DNA of 64,000 bases from Hyphomicrobiales bacterium (GTDB taxonomy: Bacteria > Pseudomonadota > Alphaproteobacteria > Rhizobiales > RI-29). Each line of letters starts with the position of its first letter. The first letter of the stretch is position 1. The stretch is taken from positions 152,969-216,968 of the forward strand of contig WGLQ01000002.1 of assembly GCA_016125495.1 (NCBI GenBank). Reading direction: 5' to 3'. The notes under the pieces were generated by a model. The model did no database searches and was not told the origin of the DNA. It saw only the letters and a program-made list of their open reading frames with translations. Below are positions 8,437-19,438 of this stretch, in pieces. The translations under genes and the position numbers were made by a program.

Positions 8437-9216
8437 TCAATCCCGGTAGTTTTCGCCCTTGCGGTCGAGGAGGCGAAGCATCGACGGCCAGACGCGAATA
8501 CCCGAAGGTGGAACCTCCGGCGCGCCCTTGTAGCGGAACAACCCGTCGACGATGGCATCCGAGGCCAGCACCGGCTTCTGGCCGCTCGCCAGAACGTCGA
8601 CCTGAATCTTGCAGGCCATCTCCAGATAGTAGAGATAATAAAAGCACTCGGCGGCGCTGCGCCCGACCGCGAGGAGACCGTGATTGCGCATGACGAGGAG
8701 ATATTTATCCGCGATATCGCGGGCGAGTGCCGCGCATTCCTCCTCGGCGGTCGTCACGTCCTGGTAGTCGTGGTAGGCGACCGTCGGAATGATCATGTTG
8801 GCGTGCTGGGAGAGCGGCAGGATCGGGCAGTCCATGCAGGAAACCGCCGCACCGGCGCGCGAGTGCGTATGTGCCGCGAACCTGATTTCCGGGCGTGCCG
8901 AATGGATCGCCGAGTGGATGAGATGGCCGGCGAGGTTCGGTTCGCAGTCGCCCGAAACGAGGTTGCCGTCGAGGTCCATCTTGATCAGGTTGGAAGCCGT
9001 CACCTCGTCCATCATCAGGTGGTCCGGCTTGATGATGTAGTGGTGGGGGTTGTCGGGCGAGCGGGCGCTGAGGTGGGTGTAGATGAGGTCGGTCCAGCCG
9101 AAGTGAACGTAGAGGCGATGAAAGGCGGCTAGTTCGATGCGGGTCTGCCACTCCGCCGGACTCATGTCCGGTCGGTGGCCGGGCCCCTGATCGGCAATAC
9201 GCTGGACGTTGGACAT
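8437..9216 (-). CDS. Class II aldolase/adducin family protein
   Basis: 259 residues with the fuculose-1-phosphate-aldolase fold. Zinc ligands are seen in AAHTHS (His116 and His118) and in VMRNHGLL about 65 residues later. The start ATG is preceded by AAAGGGAG. In this family some members are true aldolases that cleave phosphorylated sugar alcohol acids, while others, of this length and with an adducin-like head, are uncharacterised or act as decarboxylases. The downstream enolase-superfamily gene suggests the two act one after the other on the same substrate class. No transporter or regulator gene is adjacent. Confidence 0.87.
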   Translation of the reverse strand: MSNVQRIADQGPGHRPDMSPAEWQTRIELAAFHRLYVHFGWTDLIYTHLSARSPDNPHHYIIKPDHLMMDEVTASNLIKMDLDGNLVSGDCEPNLAGHLIHSAIHSARPEIRFAAHTHSRAGAAVSCMDCPILPLSQHANMIIPTVAYHDYQDVTTAEEECAALARDIADKYLLVMRNHGLLAVGRSAAECFYYLYYLEMACKIQVDVLASGQKPVLASDAIVDGLFRYKGAPEVPPSGIRVWPSMLRLLDRKGENYRD

Positions 9217-9323
9217 GGGGTGGCTCCCTTTGGTTCGACGATCCTCCAGCCTGCGACGGACCGTCGACCTTGACAAGACGCGTCGGTGCCTTCCGGTCAT
9301 GTGTTCCGCGAATATCGCTAGGC

Positions 9324-9887
9324 TCATTCGGCGTCGACCCAACGCCAAGCGCCGCTCGCAAGCCCCGCGAGCGTCCATGGGCCGACGGAAAAGCGCACGA
9401 GGCGCAATGTCGGATGGCCGATGGCGGCCGTCATGCGGCGCACCTGACGGTTGCGGCCTTCGGTGATGGTGATTTCGAGCCAGCAGTCGGGCACGCTCTT
9501 GCGGAAGCGAACCGGTGGCGTGCGAGGCCAGAGGTGGGGGGGCTCGGGGATGCGGCGTGCACGGGCGGTCGCGGTCGGGCCGTCCTTCAAGGTGATGCCG
9601 GCGCATAGCGCGGCGAGGTCCGTGGCATCGGGCTCGCCCTCGACCTGCACCCAATAGGTCTTGGGCGTCTTGCTGCGCGGGTCCGCAAGGCGGGTCTGGA
9701 GGCGGCCGTCGTCGGTCAGCACGAGGAGCCCCTCGCTGTCGCGGTCGAGGCGGCCGGCCGGATAGACGCCGGGAATGGGAATGAAATCGGAGAGCGTGCG
9801 ACGGGCGGTCCCTGCCTCGGCTCCGAGCCGATCGGTGAACTGCGAGAGCACGTCGAACGGCTTGTTGAAGAGGATCGTTCGCGCCAT
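9324..9887 (-). CDS. rluE: 23S rRNA pseudouridine synthase, RluE-type
   Basis: 187 residues. It opens with [16 protein letters not shown] and has [15 protein letters not shown], in which Asp48 is the catalytic aspartate of the RsuA/RluB/E/F class. The absence of an N-terminal S4 domain and the opening motif fit RluE, which in E. coli modifies U2457 of 23S rRNA. Later motifs [14 protein letters not shown] and HPTLRLVRF are the standard RNA-binding parts. The frame is open further upstream to 10148 but the homology begins at this ATG. Target position in this organism is inferred by family only. Confidence 0.88.
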   Translation of the reverse strand: MARTILFNKPFDVLSQFTDRLGAEAGTARRTLSDFIPIPGVYPAGRLDRDSEGLLVLTDDGRLQTRLADPRSKTPKTYWVQVEGEPDATDLAALCAGITLKDGPTATARARRIPEPPHLWPRTPPVRFRKSVPDCWLEITITEGRNRQVRRMTAAIGHPTLRLVRFSVGPWTLAGLASGAWRWVDAE

Positions 9888-10120
9888 GGGCGCACGGTGC
9901 CTCTCCGGTGCGGCACGCGCAAGCGCGAAGCGGCGCGCATGAAGCAGGGGGCGCGCACATGCGGACGGCTGTGGTGGGCGCGCCATCGGACGAAAACACT
10001 TTCGGATTTGTGAAAGGTCGGCGGCCAACTGCTGTATACGGATGGTCGAGCCTCGCCCAATGGATGGACAGGCTGGCCGAGCCGGGTGCGACGACGCCCG
10101 GGTTTCAAGGGAACACAGCG

Positions 10121-10489
10121 ATGCGATTGAAAGCGATGGCGTTCGCAATTCTTGCGGCGACGACGATGACGGCTGGGGTGGCCACCGTCGAGGCGGCCGT
10201 GCGGCCCCTGCAGCTGGCGCCCGTTGCGCAGTCGCTCGTTCCCGTCAGCGACAACGGCAATTGCAGCTGGTTCGCTATCACCGTCTGTTCGCGCAACTGG
10301 CAAGGGGCCCAGACAGGCGTCGACAACTACGGCGGCGAGGTCATCGACACCAACGACGTCGACGGGTTCAGGCCCGGCTGGTTCTGCGCGGTCTACCGGG
10401 GCTACGACAAGGCGGATGCGGAGGATTTCGAGAACCAGGCCCGCCGGCGCGGGGCCACGACCGCGTACGTCAAGCATGGCTGCGAGTAG
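10121..10489 (+). CDS. Small secreted protein, SPOR-like
   Basis: 122 residues beginning with a clear signal peptide ([13 protein letters not shown], cleaved near VEAA). The mature part holds [13 protein letters not shown] and then a region ([36 protein letters not shown]) shaped like a single SPOR repeat: a hydrophobic strand with aromatic-Cys, a polar helix, and a final YVK strand. Four cysteines suggest two disulfides after export. The start has AAGGGA about nine bases upstream; the frame is open earlier but the signal peptide fixes this ATG. SPOR domains bind denuded septal glycan, but that function is inference here. Confidence 0.75.
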   Translation: MRLKAMAFAILAATTMTAGVATVEAAVRPLQLAPVAQSLVPVSDNGNCSWFAITVCSRNWQGAQTGVDNYGGEVIDTNDVDGFRPGWFCAVYRGYDKADAEDFENQARRRGATTAYVKHGCE

Positions 10490-10518
10490 ACGCGCGGGTA
10501 ACTTGCCGGGACATGGCG

Positions 10519-10547
10519 GGCCGGGCTGCTCGTTCGCACGCCCGGCC
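10519..10547. terminator. Hairpin between convergent genes
   Basis: A perfect 8-base-pair stem (GGCCGGGC with GCCCGGCC, 13-base loop) lies between the stop of the small secreted protein gene and the stop of pntB. No T-run follows on either strand. It may end or protect transcripts from either side; this is a weak call. Confidence 0.35.
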
Positions 10548-10615
10548 GTCGGTCGGGACCTGCCAGGGCGCACGGCGACGCGTCAGGCACCCCGGATTCG
10601 ATCCGGCCAGGTCGA

Positions 10616-12019
<1,404 letters not shown>

Positions 12020-12115
12020 GTCAGCTTCCTAGGAGGTTGGCCACGGGGCCTGTGCAATTCGGGCGGTGGCGAAGAGGGAGCAGGTGCCAAGGCGCGCAAT
12101 GGCGCGCCGAAACGC

Positions 12116-12502
12116 TCACTTCTTTTCCTTCTTCTTGTACATGGCGAGCATGCGCTGGGTGACCAGGAAGCCGCCGAAGATGTTCACCGAGGCCATCACG
12201 AGAGCGAGGAAGCCGAAGACGCGGGCGAGAGTGGAGCCGTCCGTGATGGCGGGTACCGCAACGGCGAGCAGCGCACCGACCACGATCACGGAGGAAATCG
12301 CGTTGGTCACCGACATAAGCGGCGTATGCAGCGCGGGCGTCACGCTCCAGACCACGTAGTAGCCGACGAAAATGGCGAGGACGAAAAGACCGAAGCGATA
12401 GACGGTCGGGTCGATCTGGTCGCCGCCCGCCGCGAGCGCCGGGCCGGCAAGCGATACGAGCGCTGCAACCATCGTGGCCAGCGTGGCGAGGCGGGGCATC
12501 AT
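12116..12502 (-). CDS. pntAb: NAD(P) transhydrogenase alpha subunit, membrane part (alpha-2)
   Basis: 128 residues with three or four hydrophobic helices and the conserved [19 protein letters not shown] segment; this is the domain II part that in enterobacteria is fused to the end of PntA. The first about 25 residues look like a cleavable signal or a first helix. Its start overlaps the end of pntAa by four bases, a sign of translational coupling. The C-terminus is lysine-rich (YKKKEKK), fitting a cytoplasmic tail. With PntB it forms the proton channel. Confidence 0.95.
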   Translation of the reverse strand: MMPRLATLATMVAALVSLAGPALAAGGDQIDPTVYRFGLFVLAIFVGYYVVWSVTPALHTPLMSVTNAISSVIVVGALLAVAVPAITDGSTLARVFGFLALVMASVNIFGGFLVTQRMLAMYKKKEKK

Positions 12503-13647
12503 GCGGCCTGCTCCTTCTTGACGAGGGCCGGGTGTACGATGGCGCCGCCATCGGTCACCAGCGTGCCCTTGATGATCTCGTCGGCCATGTCGACGACGAC
12601 GCCCTCCTTGTCCTTGCCGACCATGAGTGAGAGGAACGAAAGGAGGTTCTTGGCATAGAGGGACGAGGCGTTGACCGGCAGCCCGGCCGCGACGTTGCGC
12701 GGCCCGAGGATGGTGACGCCATTGTCGGTGACGATCGACTGGCCCGGAACGGTCAGTTCGCAGTTGCCACCCCGCTCGGCGGCGAGGTCGAAGACGACCG
12801 CACCAGGATGCATGCTCTCGACCATCGCCCGAGAGACGAGGCGGGGCGCCGGGCGGCCAGGGATGAGCGCGGTGGTGACCACGATGTCCTGCTTGGCGAT
12901 GTGGCCAGCGACGAGCGCGGCCTGCTTGGCCTTGTAGGCGTCCGACATTTCCTTGGCGTAACCGCCGGCGGTCTCGGCTGCCTTGAACTCCTCGTCCTCG
13001 ACCGCGATGAACTTGGCGCCGAGCGAGGCGACCTGCTCCTTGGCGGCGGGGCGCACGTCCGTCGCGGTGACGACCGCGCCGAGGCGGCGGGCGGTGGCGA
13101 TGGCCTGGAGGCCGGCAACACCTGCCCCCATGACGAAGACACGGGCGGCGGGCACGGTGCCGGCCGCCGTCATCATCATCGGCATGGCCTGGCCGAACGC
13201 GGCGGCGGCATCGACGACGGCCTTGTAGCCCGCGAGGTTCGACTGGGAGGAGAGCACGTCCATCGACTGGGCGCGGGTGATGCGGGGCATCAGGTCCATC
13301 GCGAAAGTGCGGATGCCGAGGCCGGCGAGGGCTTCGAGGTCGGGACGGTCGTCGAACGGATTGACGATGGCGGCGACAATGGTGCCGGGCTTCAGATAGG
13401 CGCGGTCGCCATCGCCCGGCCGGCGCACCTTCAAGAGAATGTCGGCGCCCGCGAGCGCTTCGCCGGCCGAGCCGACGACATCGGCGCCGGCCTCGCGATA
13501 GCTCTGATCGAGAAAGCCAGAGCGGCGCCCGGCGTCGGTTTCCACGCGCACCTTGCAGCCGAGGCCGATCAGTTTCTTGGCCGTCTCCGGGGTGACGGCG
13601 ACGCGGGGCTCGTCGGGGCCCTCCCGTGTCACGGCGATGGTCGGCAT
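12499..13647 (-). CDS. pntAa: NAD(P) transhydrogenase alpha subunit, NAD-binding part (alpha-1)
   Basis: 382 residues forming the soluble domain I: the alanine-dehydrogenase/PNT N-terminal half ([17 protein letters not shown]) and the NAD-binding half with [22 protein letters not shown] and [19 protein letters not shown]. The late RDQSNL-like loop reads [13 protein letters not shown]. It binds NADH and passes hydride to domain III of PntB. I took the ATG that opens with [10 protein letters not shown] because homology starts there; the frame is open up to 13800. The split of PntA into two genes is common in alphaproteobacteria. Confidence 0.96.
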   Translation of the reverse strand: MPTIAVTREGPDEPRVAVTPETAKKLIGLGCKVRVETDAGRRSGFLDQSYREAGADVVGSAGEALAGADILLKVRRPGDGDRAYLKPGTIVAAIVNPFDDRPDLEALAGLGIRTFAMDLMPRITRAQSMDVLSSQSNLAGYKAVVDAAAAFGQAMPMMMTAAGTVPAARVFVMGAGVAGLQAIATARRLGAVVTATDVRPAAKEQVASLGAKFIAVEDEEFKAAETAGGYAKEMSDAYKAKQAALVAGHIAKQDIVVTTALIPGRPAPRLVSRAMVESMHPGAVVFDLAAERGGNCELTVPGQSIVTDNGVTILGPRNVAAGLPVNASSLYAKNLLSFLSLMVGKDKEGVVVDMADEIIKGTLVTDGGAIVHPALVKKEQAA

Positions 13648-13771
13648 CGTGGCATCATCCAATGGTTCGGGGTCGAAACTGACGGCAGCTGTCGTGGCGC
13701 CGTGGCGCGAACCGTCAGCTGCAACGGCGGGCCGGGACATCGCCCCAACGGTCCGCCGTGGGCGAATGCAA

Positions 13772-13915
13772 TCAGAGTAGCGTCCAGGCCATGCCCACAA
13801 GAATTACGACGCAGGCTATGGTGCCCCAAACGAAGGCGCTCACGAACCCCTTGTAGGTGCGTCCATGCTCCGCGTAGTCCATGGCCGGATGGCCCTTCAT
13901 ATTGTCGATATCCAT
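13772..13915 (-). CDS. aa3-type cytochrome c oxidase subunit IV (CoxIV-2 family) peptide
   Basis: 47 residues: a short polar head with HPAMDYAEHGRTYKGF followed by one transmembrane helix. This matches the small subunit IV found in aa3 oxidases of Paracoccus and relatives. The start ATG has GAGGGG upstream. It lies 124 bases upstream of pntAa on the same strand, a pairing often seen in Hyphomicrobiales, although the oxidase subunit genes themselves are about 27 kb away in this window (41.0-47.0 kb). The subunit is not essential for activity in Paracoccus. Confidence 0.88.
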   Translation of the reverse strand: MDIDNMKGHPAMDYAEHGRTYKGFVSAFVWGTIACVVILVGMAWTLL

Positions 13916-14189
13916 GGGGTCCCCTCGTTTCGGTGGCAGGTCCCGGGCCGTCGGCGCGATGCCAGCCGGCCGCGTGCCCCCCTCACGTATTCCAATCCAT
14001 GCGGTTATCGAATGACGGCCGCGTTGCCAAGGGTGGTTGCCGTTTCGGCCGCGCGATTGCCAAAGAAAAGCCGCACGCGACTGGTTGGCGCGAGTGGTCC
14101 ACGGTAGGGACGGGTCGCTCGCTGTCGAGCCGGTGTGAGACCGGCGGTCCGCGGGCGGGGATGGGGCTACTCCATGGGAGGGGTATCGG

Positions 14190-14837
14190 ATGCGGAATGG
14201 TGGTGAGCGGAAGTGGTCGGGGGCGGCGCGCCGGGCGCGTGGAATGACGATTGCCGGGGCGCTGCTGACGCTGGCGTGCCTGGTGGGTGCCGCCGAGGCG
14301 CTCGAGGCCGATCCCGAAGAGCGCACGAGGCTCAAGGACTGTGAGAAGGCGCTCTGCGCGGTGATCCTCAAGAAGGAGGCGAGCGAAGAGTTCGTCACCT
14401 GCGACCTGCAGAAGACCTGGGCTGGAGAGGACATCGACGACGGTGCCAAGGCACGCAGCATCGACTGGGGCTTCGGTGATGCGCGCTGCTCGGTGGCGCT
14501 CTCGGTCGCGCAGGCGGCGATCGTCGAGGCGCTGACGAAGGCCAGCTACGAACTTGCAATACCAAAGCACGAGGTCGCTTGCACGATCGAGGGCGAGGGC
14601 GAGGCGACGCCTGTCGGCCTCACGCTTGCGCCGAAAATCACTTTCAAGGATGGCCAGGCGAGCAGTGTGACACTCGGGGTCGGGGATATCGTCGGTCCAA
14701 GTCTCATCCAGGGTGTGCTCTGGACGGCGGCCAAACTGGAAAGCTCGCTCGGCATGTTCCAGTCTGAAATGGCAAGCGAAGTCAACGAGTTCATTGGGGA
14801 AAAATGCGCCAAGCGCTACCCCGAACTGGCCAACTGA
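14190..14837 (+). CDS. Secreted protein of unknown function
   Basis: 215 residues with a signal peptide (hydrophobic stretch TIAGALLTLACLVGAAEALEA) and a mature region that is acidic and contains six cysteines (DCEKALC, TCDLQKTW, ARCS, ACTIEGEG, EKCAKRYPEL). GGGAGGGG sits eight bases before the ATG, a strong ribosome-binding site. I do not recognise a named domain. It is convergent with ribF and divergent from the CoxIV-like peptide gene. Export and disulfide bonding are supported; nothing more specific is. Confidence 0.72.
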   Translation: MRNGGERKWSGAARRARGMTIAGALLTLACLVGAAEALEADPEERTRLKDCEKALCAVILKKEASEEFVTCDLQKTWAGEDIDDGAKARSIDWGFGDARCSVALSVAQAAIVEALTKASYELAIPKHEVACTIEGEGEATPVGLTLAPKITFKDGQASSVTLGVGDIVGPSLIQGVLWTAAKLESSLGMFQSEMASEVNEFIGEKCAKRYPELAN

Positions 14838-14892
14838 AAGGGTTGAGTGCGGCGGGTGGGGGCGGCGGTCTTGGTCGTTTCCCGTCCCGCAC

Positions 14893-15876
14893 TCAGCCGA
14901 GCCGGTCGTGACGGCGGCCGAGGGGATAGGCGCGCATCGGATCGTTCCGGCGAAGGTCGGCCAGGATGCGGCGGGCTTCGGAGCAGTCGCGGTCCATCTG
15001 CGCGGCGAGTGCTCCGGCGTTCTCGAATGCGCGGTCGCTCCGCAGGTGCGCGATGAACTCGATCTCGATCTCGCGGCCGTATAGGTCGCGATCGAAGGCG
15101 AAGAGGAACGTCTCGAGGACCGGCGCTCCGTTGTCGAATGTCGGCCGCGTGCCGAGATAGGCGGCGCCATCGAAATACTCAGCGCCGACGCGGATGCGAA
15201 CCGCGTAGATGCCGTGCGCCAGGGTCTGGTCCGGCGCGAGGTGGATGTTCGCGGTCGGAAAGCCGAGGCCATGGCCACGGCCGGCGCCTGAGACGACCTG
15301 ACCGCGCACGCACCACCAGTAGCCCAAAACGTCCGCCGCGGCGCGCACGTCGCCGGCCGCCAGAGCCGCACGTACCCGGCTCGACGAAAAGACCTCACCA
15401 CCTTCGCCCTGCGGTTCGAGGCGGCTCACCGTGAGGCGGTGCCGAGGGGCGAGTTCGGCGAGCAGCGCCGGCGTTCCCCGGCGGCCCGCACCGAAATGGA
15501 AGTCGGCACCGACCACGATCTGACCGGCACCGAGGCCAGCGGCGAGGACGTCGGCAACGAAGGCCTCGGCGGGCATGCCCGCGAGCGCGGCGTCGAATGG
15601 CAGAACGACCGCGAGGTCGAGGCCGAGCGCGGCGAGGAGATCGAGCCGCAGCGGGATCGGAGTCAGGGTGATGTGCGGTCGATCCGGGTTGAAGTAGCGA
15701 CGCGGATGGGGGTCGAAGAAGAGGGCACCGGCGGGTCGTCCGCGCTCGGCGGCAAGGGCGCGCGCCCGGGCGATCACGGCCTGGTGGCCGCGGTGGACGC
15801 CATCGAAATTGCCGATGGCGAGGCTCGCGCCGGCCAGTTCGCCGGGCATCTCGCGATAGCTGCGAAGGACTCTCAT
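14893..15876 (-). CDS. ribF: Bifunctional riboflavin kinase / FAD synthetase
   Basis: 327 residues. The N-terminal nucleotidyltransferase domain has IGNFDGVHRGHQAV at residues 21-34 and FDPHPRRYF near 55; the C-terminal flavokinase domain has GRGHGLGFPTANIHL near 199-213 and YLGTRPTFDNG. The enzyme phosphorylates riboflavin to FMN and adenylates it to FAD, the cofactor of ETF-QO in this window among many others. The start is the ATG just before VLRSYREM; the frame is open up to 15957 but without homology. It is 90 bases downstream of the MaoC gene on the same strand. Confidence 0.96.
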   Translation of the reverse strand: MRVLRSYREMPGELAGASLAIGNFDGVHRGHQAVIARARALAAERGRPAGALFFDPHPRRYFNPDRPHITLTPIPLRLDLLAALGLDLAVVLPFDAALAGMPAEAFVADVLAAGLGAGQIVVGADFHFGAGRRGTPALLAELAPRHRLTVSRLEPQGEGGEVFSSSRVRAALAAGDVRAAADVLGYWWCVRGQVVSGAGRGHGLGFPTANIHLAPDQTLAHGIYAVRIRVGAEYFDGAAYLGTRPTFDNGAPVLETFLFAFDRDLYGREIEIEFIAHLRSDRAFENAGALAAQMDRDCSEARRILADLRRNDPMRAYPLGRRHDRLG

Positions 15877-15966
15877 GGGCGAGCTATTAGACCGGATACC
15901 GGCCCTTGGCGAGGTGGTCGTGCGGTGGCGGGATCGCAGGCCCGCGGGCTCGCCCAATCCGGTGCC

Positions 15967-16401
15967 TCAGGGGCGGCGGGGAACCAGCAAGACGGCCTCG
16001 CCTTCCAGCACCCGGGTTTCGCCGACGGCACATTCGCAGCGGAACATGGCGCGGCGCTTGGCCGGAAACAGCTCCTGCAACTCGACCCGGGCGACGACCT
16101 CGTCACCAATGCGTACCGGCGCCTTGAAGTTGAGCGTCTGGGCGACATAGATCGCGCCCGGTCCCGGCAGTTGCATGCCGAATATCGCCGAGATGAGGCT
16201 CGCCGAGAGGATGCCGTGCGCGATGCGCTCCTTGAAAATGGTGGTCGCGGCGTAGTCGGCGTCGATATGGACGGGGTTGAAGTCGCCCGAGACTTCGGCG
16301 AACGCGAGGATGTCGGCCTCGGTGACCTGCTTTCGGTGCTCCGCCGACATGCCGACGGCGAGGTCCTCGAAATAATAACCTTGCCTCACCAACGCATCCA
16401 T
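15967..16401 (-). CDS. MaoC-like (R)-specific enoyl-CoA hydratase
   Basis: 144 residues, a single hot-dog domain. The hydratase-2 motif is intact: SGDFNPVHIDADYA with Asp40 and His45 as the catalytic pair, then FKERIAHGILSASL. Such proteins hydrate trans-2-enoyl-CoA to (R)-3-hydroxyacyl-CoA, as PhaJ does for polyhydroxyalkanoate supply, or act in other acyl-CoA pathways. The ATG has GAGGG upstream. It is probably co-transcribed with ribF. The physiological substrate is not determined by sequence. Confidence 0.88.
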   Translation of the reverse strand: MDALVRQGYYFEDLAVGMSAEHRKQVTEADILAFAEVSGDFNPVHIDADYAATTIFKERIAHGILSASLISAIFGMQLPGPGAIYVAQTLNFKAPVRIGDEVVARVELQELFPAKRRAMFRCECAVGETRVLEGEAVLLVPRRP

Positions 16402-16739
16402 CGTCTCGCCCTCGCGGCCGACCACGGCAAGCGCTGCCGTCCCCTTGCGATGAGCACCGGCCGAACAATCCACCCCTCTATCGCGGCGCAGCTGTGCGTC
16501 GATACCCCCAATCGTCTAACCGATCACGATGAATATTTCGGCAACAATTCACCTTGTCTTCAGGGGGATTGCAGTGGGGTTCTGGCTTCGGCCAGCGGCG
16601 GGCGGCAGGCTCGCTTCGTGCGGGCCGCAAAGCGATTGCATGCGGAGCGCGCCTCGGCTTATAGGTGGATGATCCAATCAACCGTAGCAAAGCTGCGGGC
16701 GCGCATCCCCCCGATGCGGCCGACAGGAGGAAGTTGCCG
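16402..16739. other. Divergent intergenic region upstream of trcR
   Basis: About 340 bases between the MaoC gene and trcR, transcribed away from each other. No gene seen. An AT-richer stretch near 16525-16560 stands out from the GC-rich surroundings. The clearest signal is the trcR promoter candidate listed separately. Confidence 0.5.
16636..16664 (+). promoter_or_regulatory. Candidate sigma-70-type promoter for trcR
   Basis: TTGCAT at 16636-16641 and TTATAG at 16659-16664 are separated by exactly 17 bases. Transcription would start about 70 bases before the trcR ATG. Found by eye; no transcript evidence. Confidence 0.45.
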
Positions 16740-17462
16740 ATGAATGCCACACCGTTGATGCCCAAGGCGACGGCCGTCTGGCTGGTCGAGAATACCTCGC
16801 TCTCCTTCGAGCAGATCGCGGAATTCTGTGGCCTCCATGTGCTCGAGGTGAGGGGAATCGCGGACGGCGACGTGGCGCAGGGCATCAAGGGCATGGATCC
16901 GATCTCGGCCGGTGAGGTGACGCGCGAGGAGATCAAGCGCGCCCAGGCCGATCCGAACTACCGGATGAAGATTTCCGGTCCCAAGGTGCAGATCCCGAGC
17001 GTCAAGCGCAAGAAGGCGCCGCGCTACACGCCGGTGTCTCGCCGACAGGACCGGCCAAATGCCATTCTCTGGCTCGTCAAGCATCATCCCGAATTGCTCG
17101 ACAGCCAGGTGATCCGCCTCGTCGGGACGACCAAGCCGACGATCCAGGCGATCCGCGAGCGCACGCACTGGAACTCTCCTAACCTCGTCGCGCAGGATCC
17201 GGTGACGCTGGGGTTGTGCAGCCAGATCGATCTCGATTCCGAGGTTCGTAAGGCCGCAAAGCGGGTCGCTGCCGAGCGCGAGGCCAAGGGCGGCGGTCCC
17301 GCGCCGGCGGGCACGATCCTGCCGACCGAGGAAACCGTCGCTCCAGCCGCTCCACAAGCGCCCGAACCCGAGGTGCGCAAGGCGGACGTGATGCCAGACG
17401 CCGACACGGTTTTCGCAAACCTCGGCGGTCGCTCGATGCGACCCAAGGAAGACGAGGAGTGA
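16740..17462 (+). CDS. trcR: DUF1013 family cell-cycle transcriptional regulator TrcR
   Basis: 240 residues. The DUF1013 core runs from MPKATAVWLVENTSLSFEQIAEFCGLH through IKGMDPISAGEVTREEIKRA to the second helical unit RPNAILWLVKHHPELLDSQVIRLVGTTK; both halves look like helix-turn-helix units. TrcR is a small conserved alphaproteobacterial regulator tied to cell-cycle control. The C-terminal about 60 residues are Pro/Ala-rich and likely disordered, ending with a conserved-looking NLGGRSM. AGGAGG lies nine bases before the chosen ATG, which settles the start. Confidence 0.92.
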   Translation: MNATPLMPKATAVWLVENTSLSFEQIAEFCGLHVLEVRGIADGDVAQGIKGMDPISAGEVTREEIKRAQADPNYRMKISGPKVQIPSVKRKKAPRYTPVSRRQDRPNAILWLVKHHPELLDSQVIRLVGTTKPTIQAIRERTHWNSPNLVAQDPVTLGLCSQIDLDSEVRKAAKRVAAEREAKGGGPAPAGTILPTEETVAPAAPQAPEPEVRKADVMPDADTVFANLGGRSMRPKEDEE

Positions 17463-17574
17463 TTGGCGCCTCGCCCGGCCTCGGGCGTGGAGAACGGTTC
17501 GGGTCCTCACGTCGAGCAATCGTTCCGTTCGAAAACCGGATAAGATCGCGCTCGGGGAACCTGCATAGGGGCGC

Positions 17575-19407
17575 ATGAGCGAGGATCGAGACAACCCGGC
17601 AGCGCCCGCAGCACCGCTTCCCATCGATGCGGGCACGCGCGCGCTCGTTCGGCGGTTCTGGCGCGATTGGATCGCCGGGCGTGGCCGCGAGATCGTGGTC
17701 TCGCTGCTGCTCATGGCCGGCGTTGCGGCCACGGCCGGGGCCTATCCGCAGGTCATTCGCTATTCCTACGACACGCTGACCGCCGGTAACCTCGGAGCGC
17801 TCGGCCTCGTCCTGTCGCTCATCATCGGCGTCACGTTGTTCCGGGCAATCGTCCTCTATCTGCAATCGGTCGCCGCCAACCGTCTGGTCCTGGCGATCTC
17901 GGTCGATCTCCAGAAGGCGGTGTTCGCCCAACTCGTCGAGGCCGACTTCGCCCGCATCGCGCGCGACAGCCCTGGCCATGTCGTCTCGCGGCTGACGAAC
18001 GATGTGCAGTTCGTGCAGACGGCGCTGCTGACGGTGCTGAATTCGGCCGTGCGCGACACGCTGACCATTCTGGCCGTCGTCGCGGTGATGTTCCACACCG
18101 ACTGGCTCATGACCCTGGTCGTGCTTTGCGTCTATCCCGTCGCGGCTTGGCCGATCGTGGCGATCGGCAAGCGGTTGAGGCGCAATGCCCGGCGCACGCA
18201 GTCCGGCCTCGGAGACATGACGGCGGAACTGTCCGAGAGCATCTCGGGGGTACGTCTCATCAAGGCATTCGGGCTCGAAAAGCATGTCGCCGGACGGCTC
18301 AACCGGCGCTTCGACGACATCTTCCGTTTGCGCATGAAGGCGGTGCGCGCGCGCTCGGCACTCGATCCGATGCTCGAGGCGCTGGGCGGCTTCGCGGTCG
18401 CCGGGGTCATCGCGCTCATCACCTATCGCATCGCGGCCGGCGTGCTGACCGTCGGGGACTTCATGGCATTCCTCACCGCGCTCTTCATGGCGGCGCAGCC
18501 GATCCGTGGCCTCGGCAATCTCAACGCCCGCCTGCAGGAGGGATTGGCGGCGGTCGAGCGCATCTATGCCGTGCTCGACGAGAAGCCGACCATCGTCGAC
18601 AAGCCCGGGGCGCGGCCGCTGGAGGTTCCGGCGGGCGCGATCGAATTTCGTGACGTGTCGTTCGCCTATGCGGCGGACGAGCCTGCGGCGGTTCGCGCGT
18701 TCAGCCTCGCGGTCGAGGGCGGGCGGACAGTGGCGCTCGTCGGGCGGTCGGGGGCCGGCAAGTCGACGATCATCAACCTCGTGCCACGGCTCTTCGACGT
18801 CACCGCGGGGGCGATCCTCATCGATGGCCAGGACGTGCGCGACGTGACGGTCGCGAGCCTACGGCAGGCGATCGCCCTGGTCAGCCAGGACATCACTCTG
18901 TTCAACGATACGGTGAGCGCCAACATCGCGCTCGGCCGCCTCGGCGCCAGCGAGGCCGAGATCGTGGCGGCCAGCGAGCAGGCGATGGCGGACGAGTTCG
19001 TTCGCCAGTTGCCGGATGGCTACCAGACAGTGCTCGGCGATCGCGGCATGCGCCTTTCCGGCGGCCAGCGCCAGCGTATCGCGCTCGCACGCGCGATCCT
19101 CAAGGGGGCGCCCATTCTGCTGCTCGACGAGGCGACCAGCGCGCTCGACACCCAATCGGAGCGCGCGGTGCAGGAAGCGCTGGCGCGGTTCGCGCGGAAC
19201 CGGACCACGTTGGTGATCGCGCACCGCCTTTCGACGGTACAGAATGCGGACCTCATCTGCGTGCTCGAGGACGGGGCACTCGTCGAATCGGGTCGGCATC
19301 GCGATCTCGTTGCAGCGAACGGGCCTTATGCGAGGCTGGTTCTGGCGCAACTCGCCGACGACAGTGATCATCCCATGGCCGCCGATGGGGCGGGCGGCCC
19401 GCAATAG
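17575..19407 (+). CDS. MsbA-like ABC transporter, fused permease and ATPase
   Basis: 610 residues: about six transmembrane helices in residues 35-330, then the nucleotide-binding domain with Walker A GRSGAGKST (near 390), the Q-loop VSQDITLFNDTV, signature LSGGQRQRIALARA (near 494), Walker B ILLLDEATSALD (near 513) and the H-loop VIAHRLST. The half-transporter layout is that of lipid A flippase MsbA and related exporters. The neighbours, a DUF374-KdtA fusion and lpxK 1-3 kb downstream, support a role in moving lipid A or another envelope lipid across the inner membrane. Substrate is inferred from context. Confidence 0.9.
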   Translation: MSEDRDNPAAPAAPLPIDAGTRALVRRFWRDWIAGRGREIVVSLLLMAGVAATAGAYPQVIRYSYDTLTAGNLGALGLVLSLIIGVTLFRAIVLYLQSVAANRLVLAISVDLQKAVFAQLVEADFARIARDSPGHVVSRLTNDVQFVQTALLTVLNSAVRDTLTILAVVAVMFHTDWLMTLVVLCVYPVAAWPIVAIGKRLRRNARRTQSGLGDMTAELSESISGVRLIKAFGLEKHVAGRLNRRFDDIFRLRMKAVRARSALDPMLEALGGFAVAGVIALITYRIAAGVLTVGDFMAFLTALFMAAQPIRGLGNLNARLQEGLAAVERIYAVLDEKPTIVDKPGARPLEVPAGAIEFRDVSFAYAADEPAAVRAFSLAVEGGRTVALVGRSGAGKSTIINLVPRLFDVTAGAILIDGQDVRDVTVASLRQAIALVSQDITLFNDTVSANIALGRLGASEAEIVAASEQAMADEFVRQLPDGYQTVLGDRGMRLSGGQRQRIALARAILKGAPILLLDEATSALDTQSERAVQEALARFARNRTTLVIAHRLSTVQNADLICVLEDGALVESGRHRDLVAANGPYARLVLAQLADDSDHPMAADGAGGPQ

Positions 19408-19438
19408 TGCCGGATCGAGGCCATTGGTGGCCCCGCCC

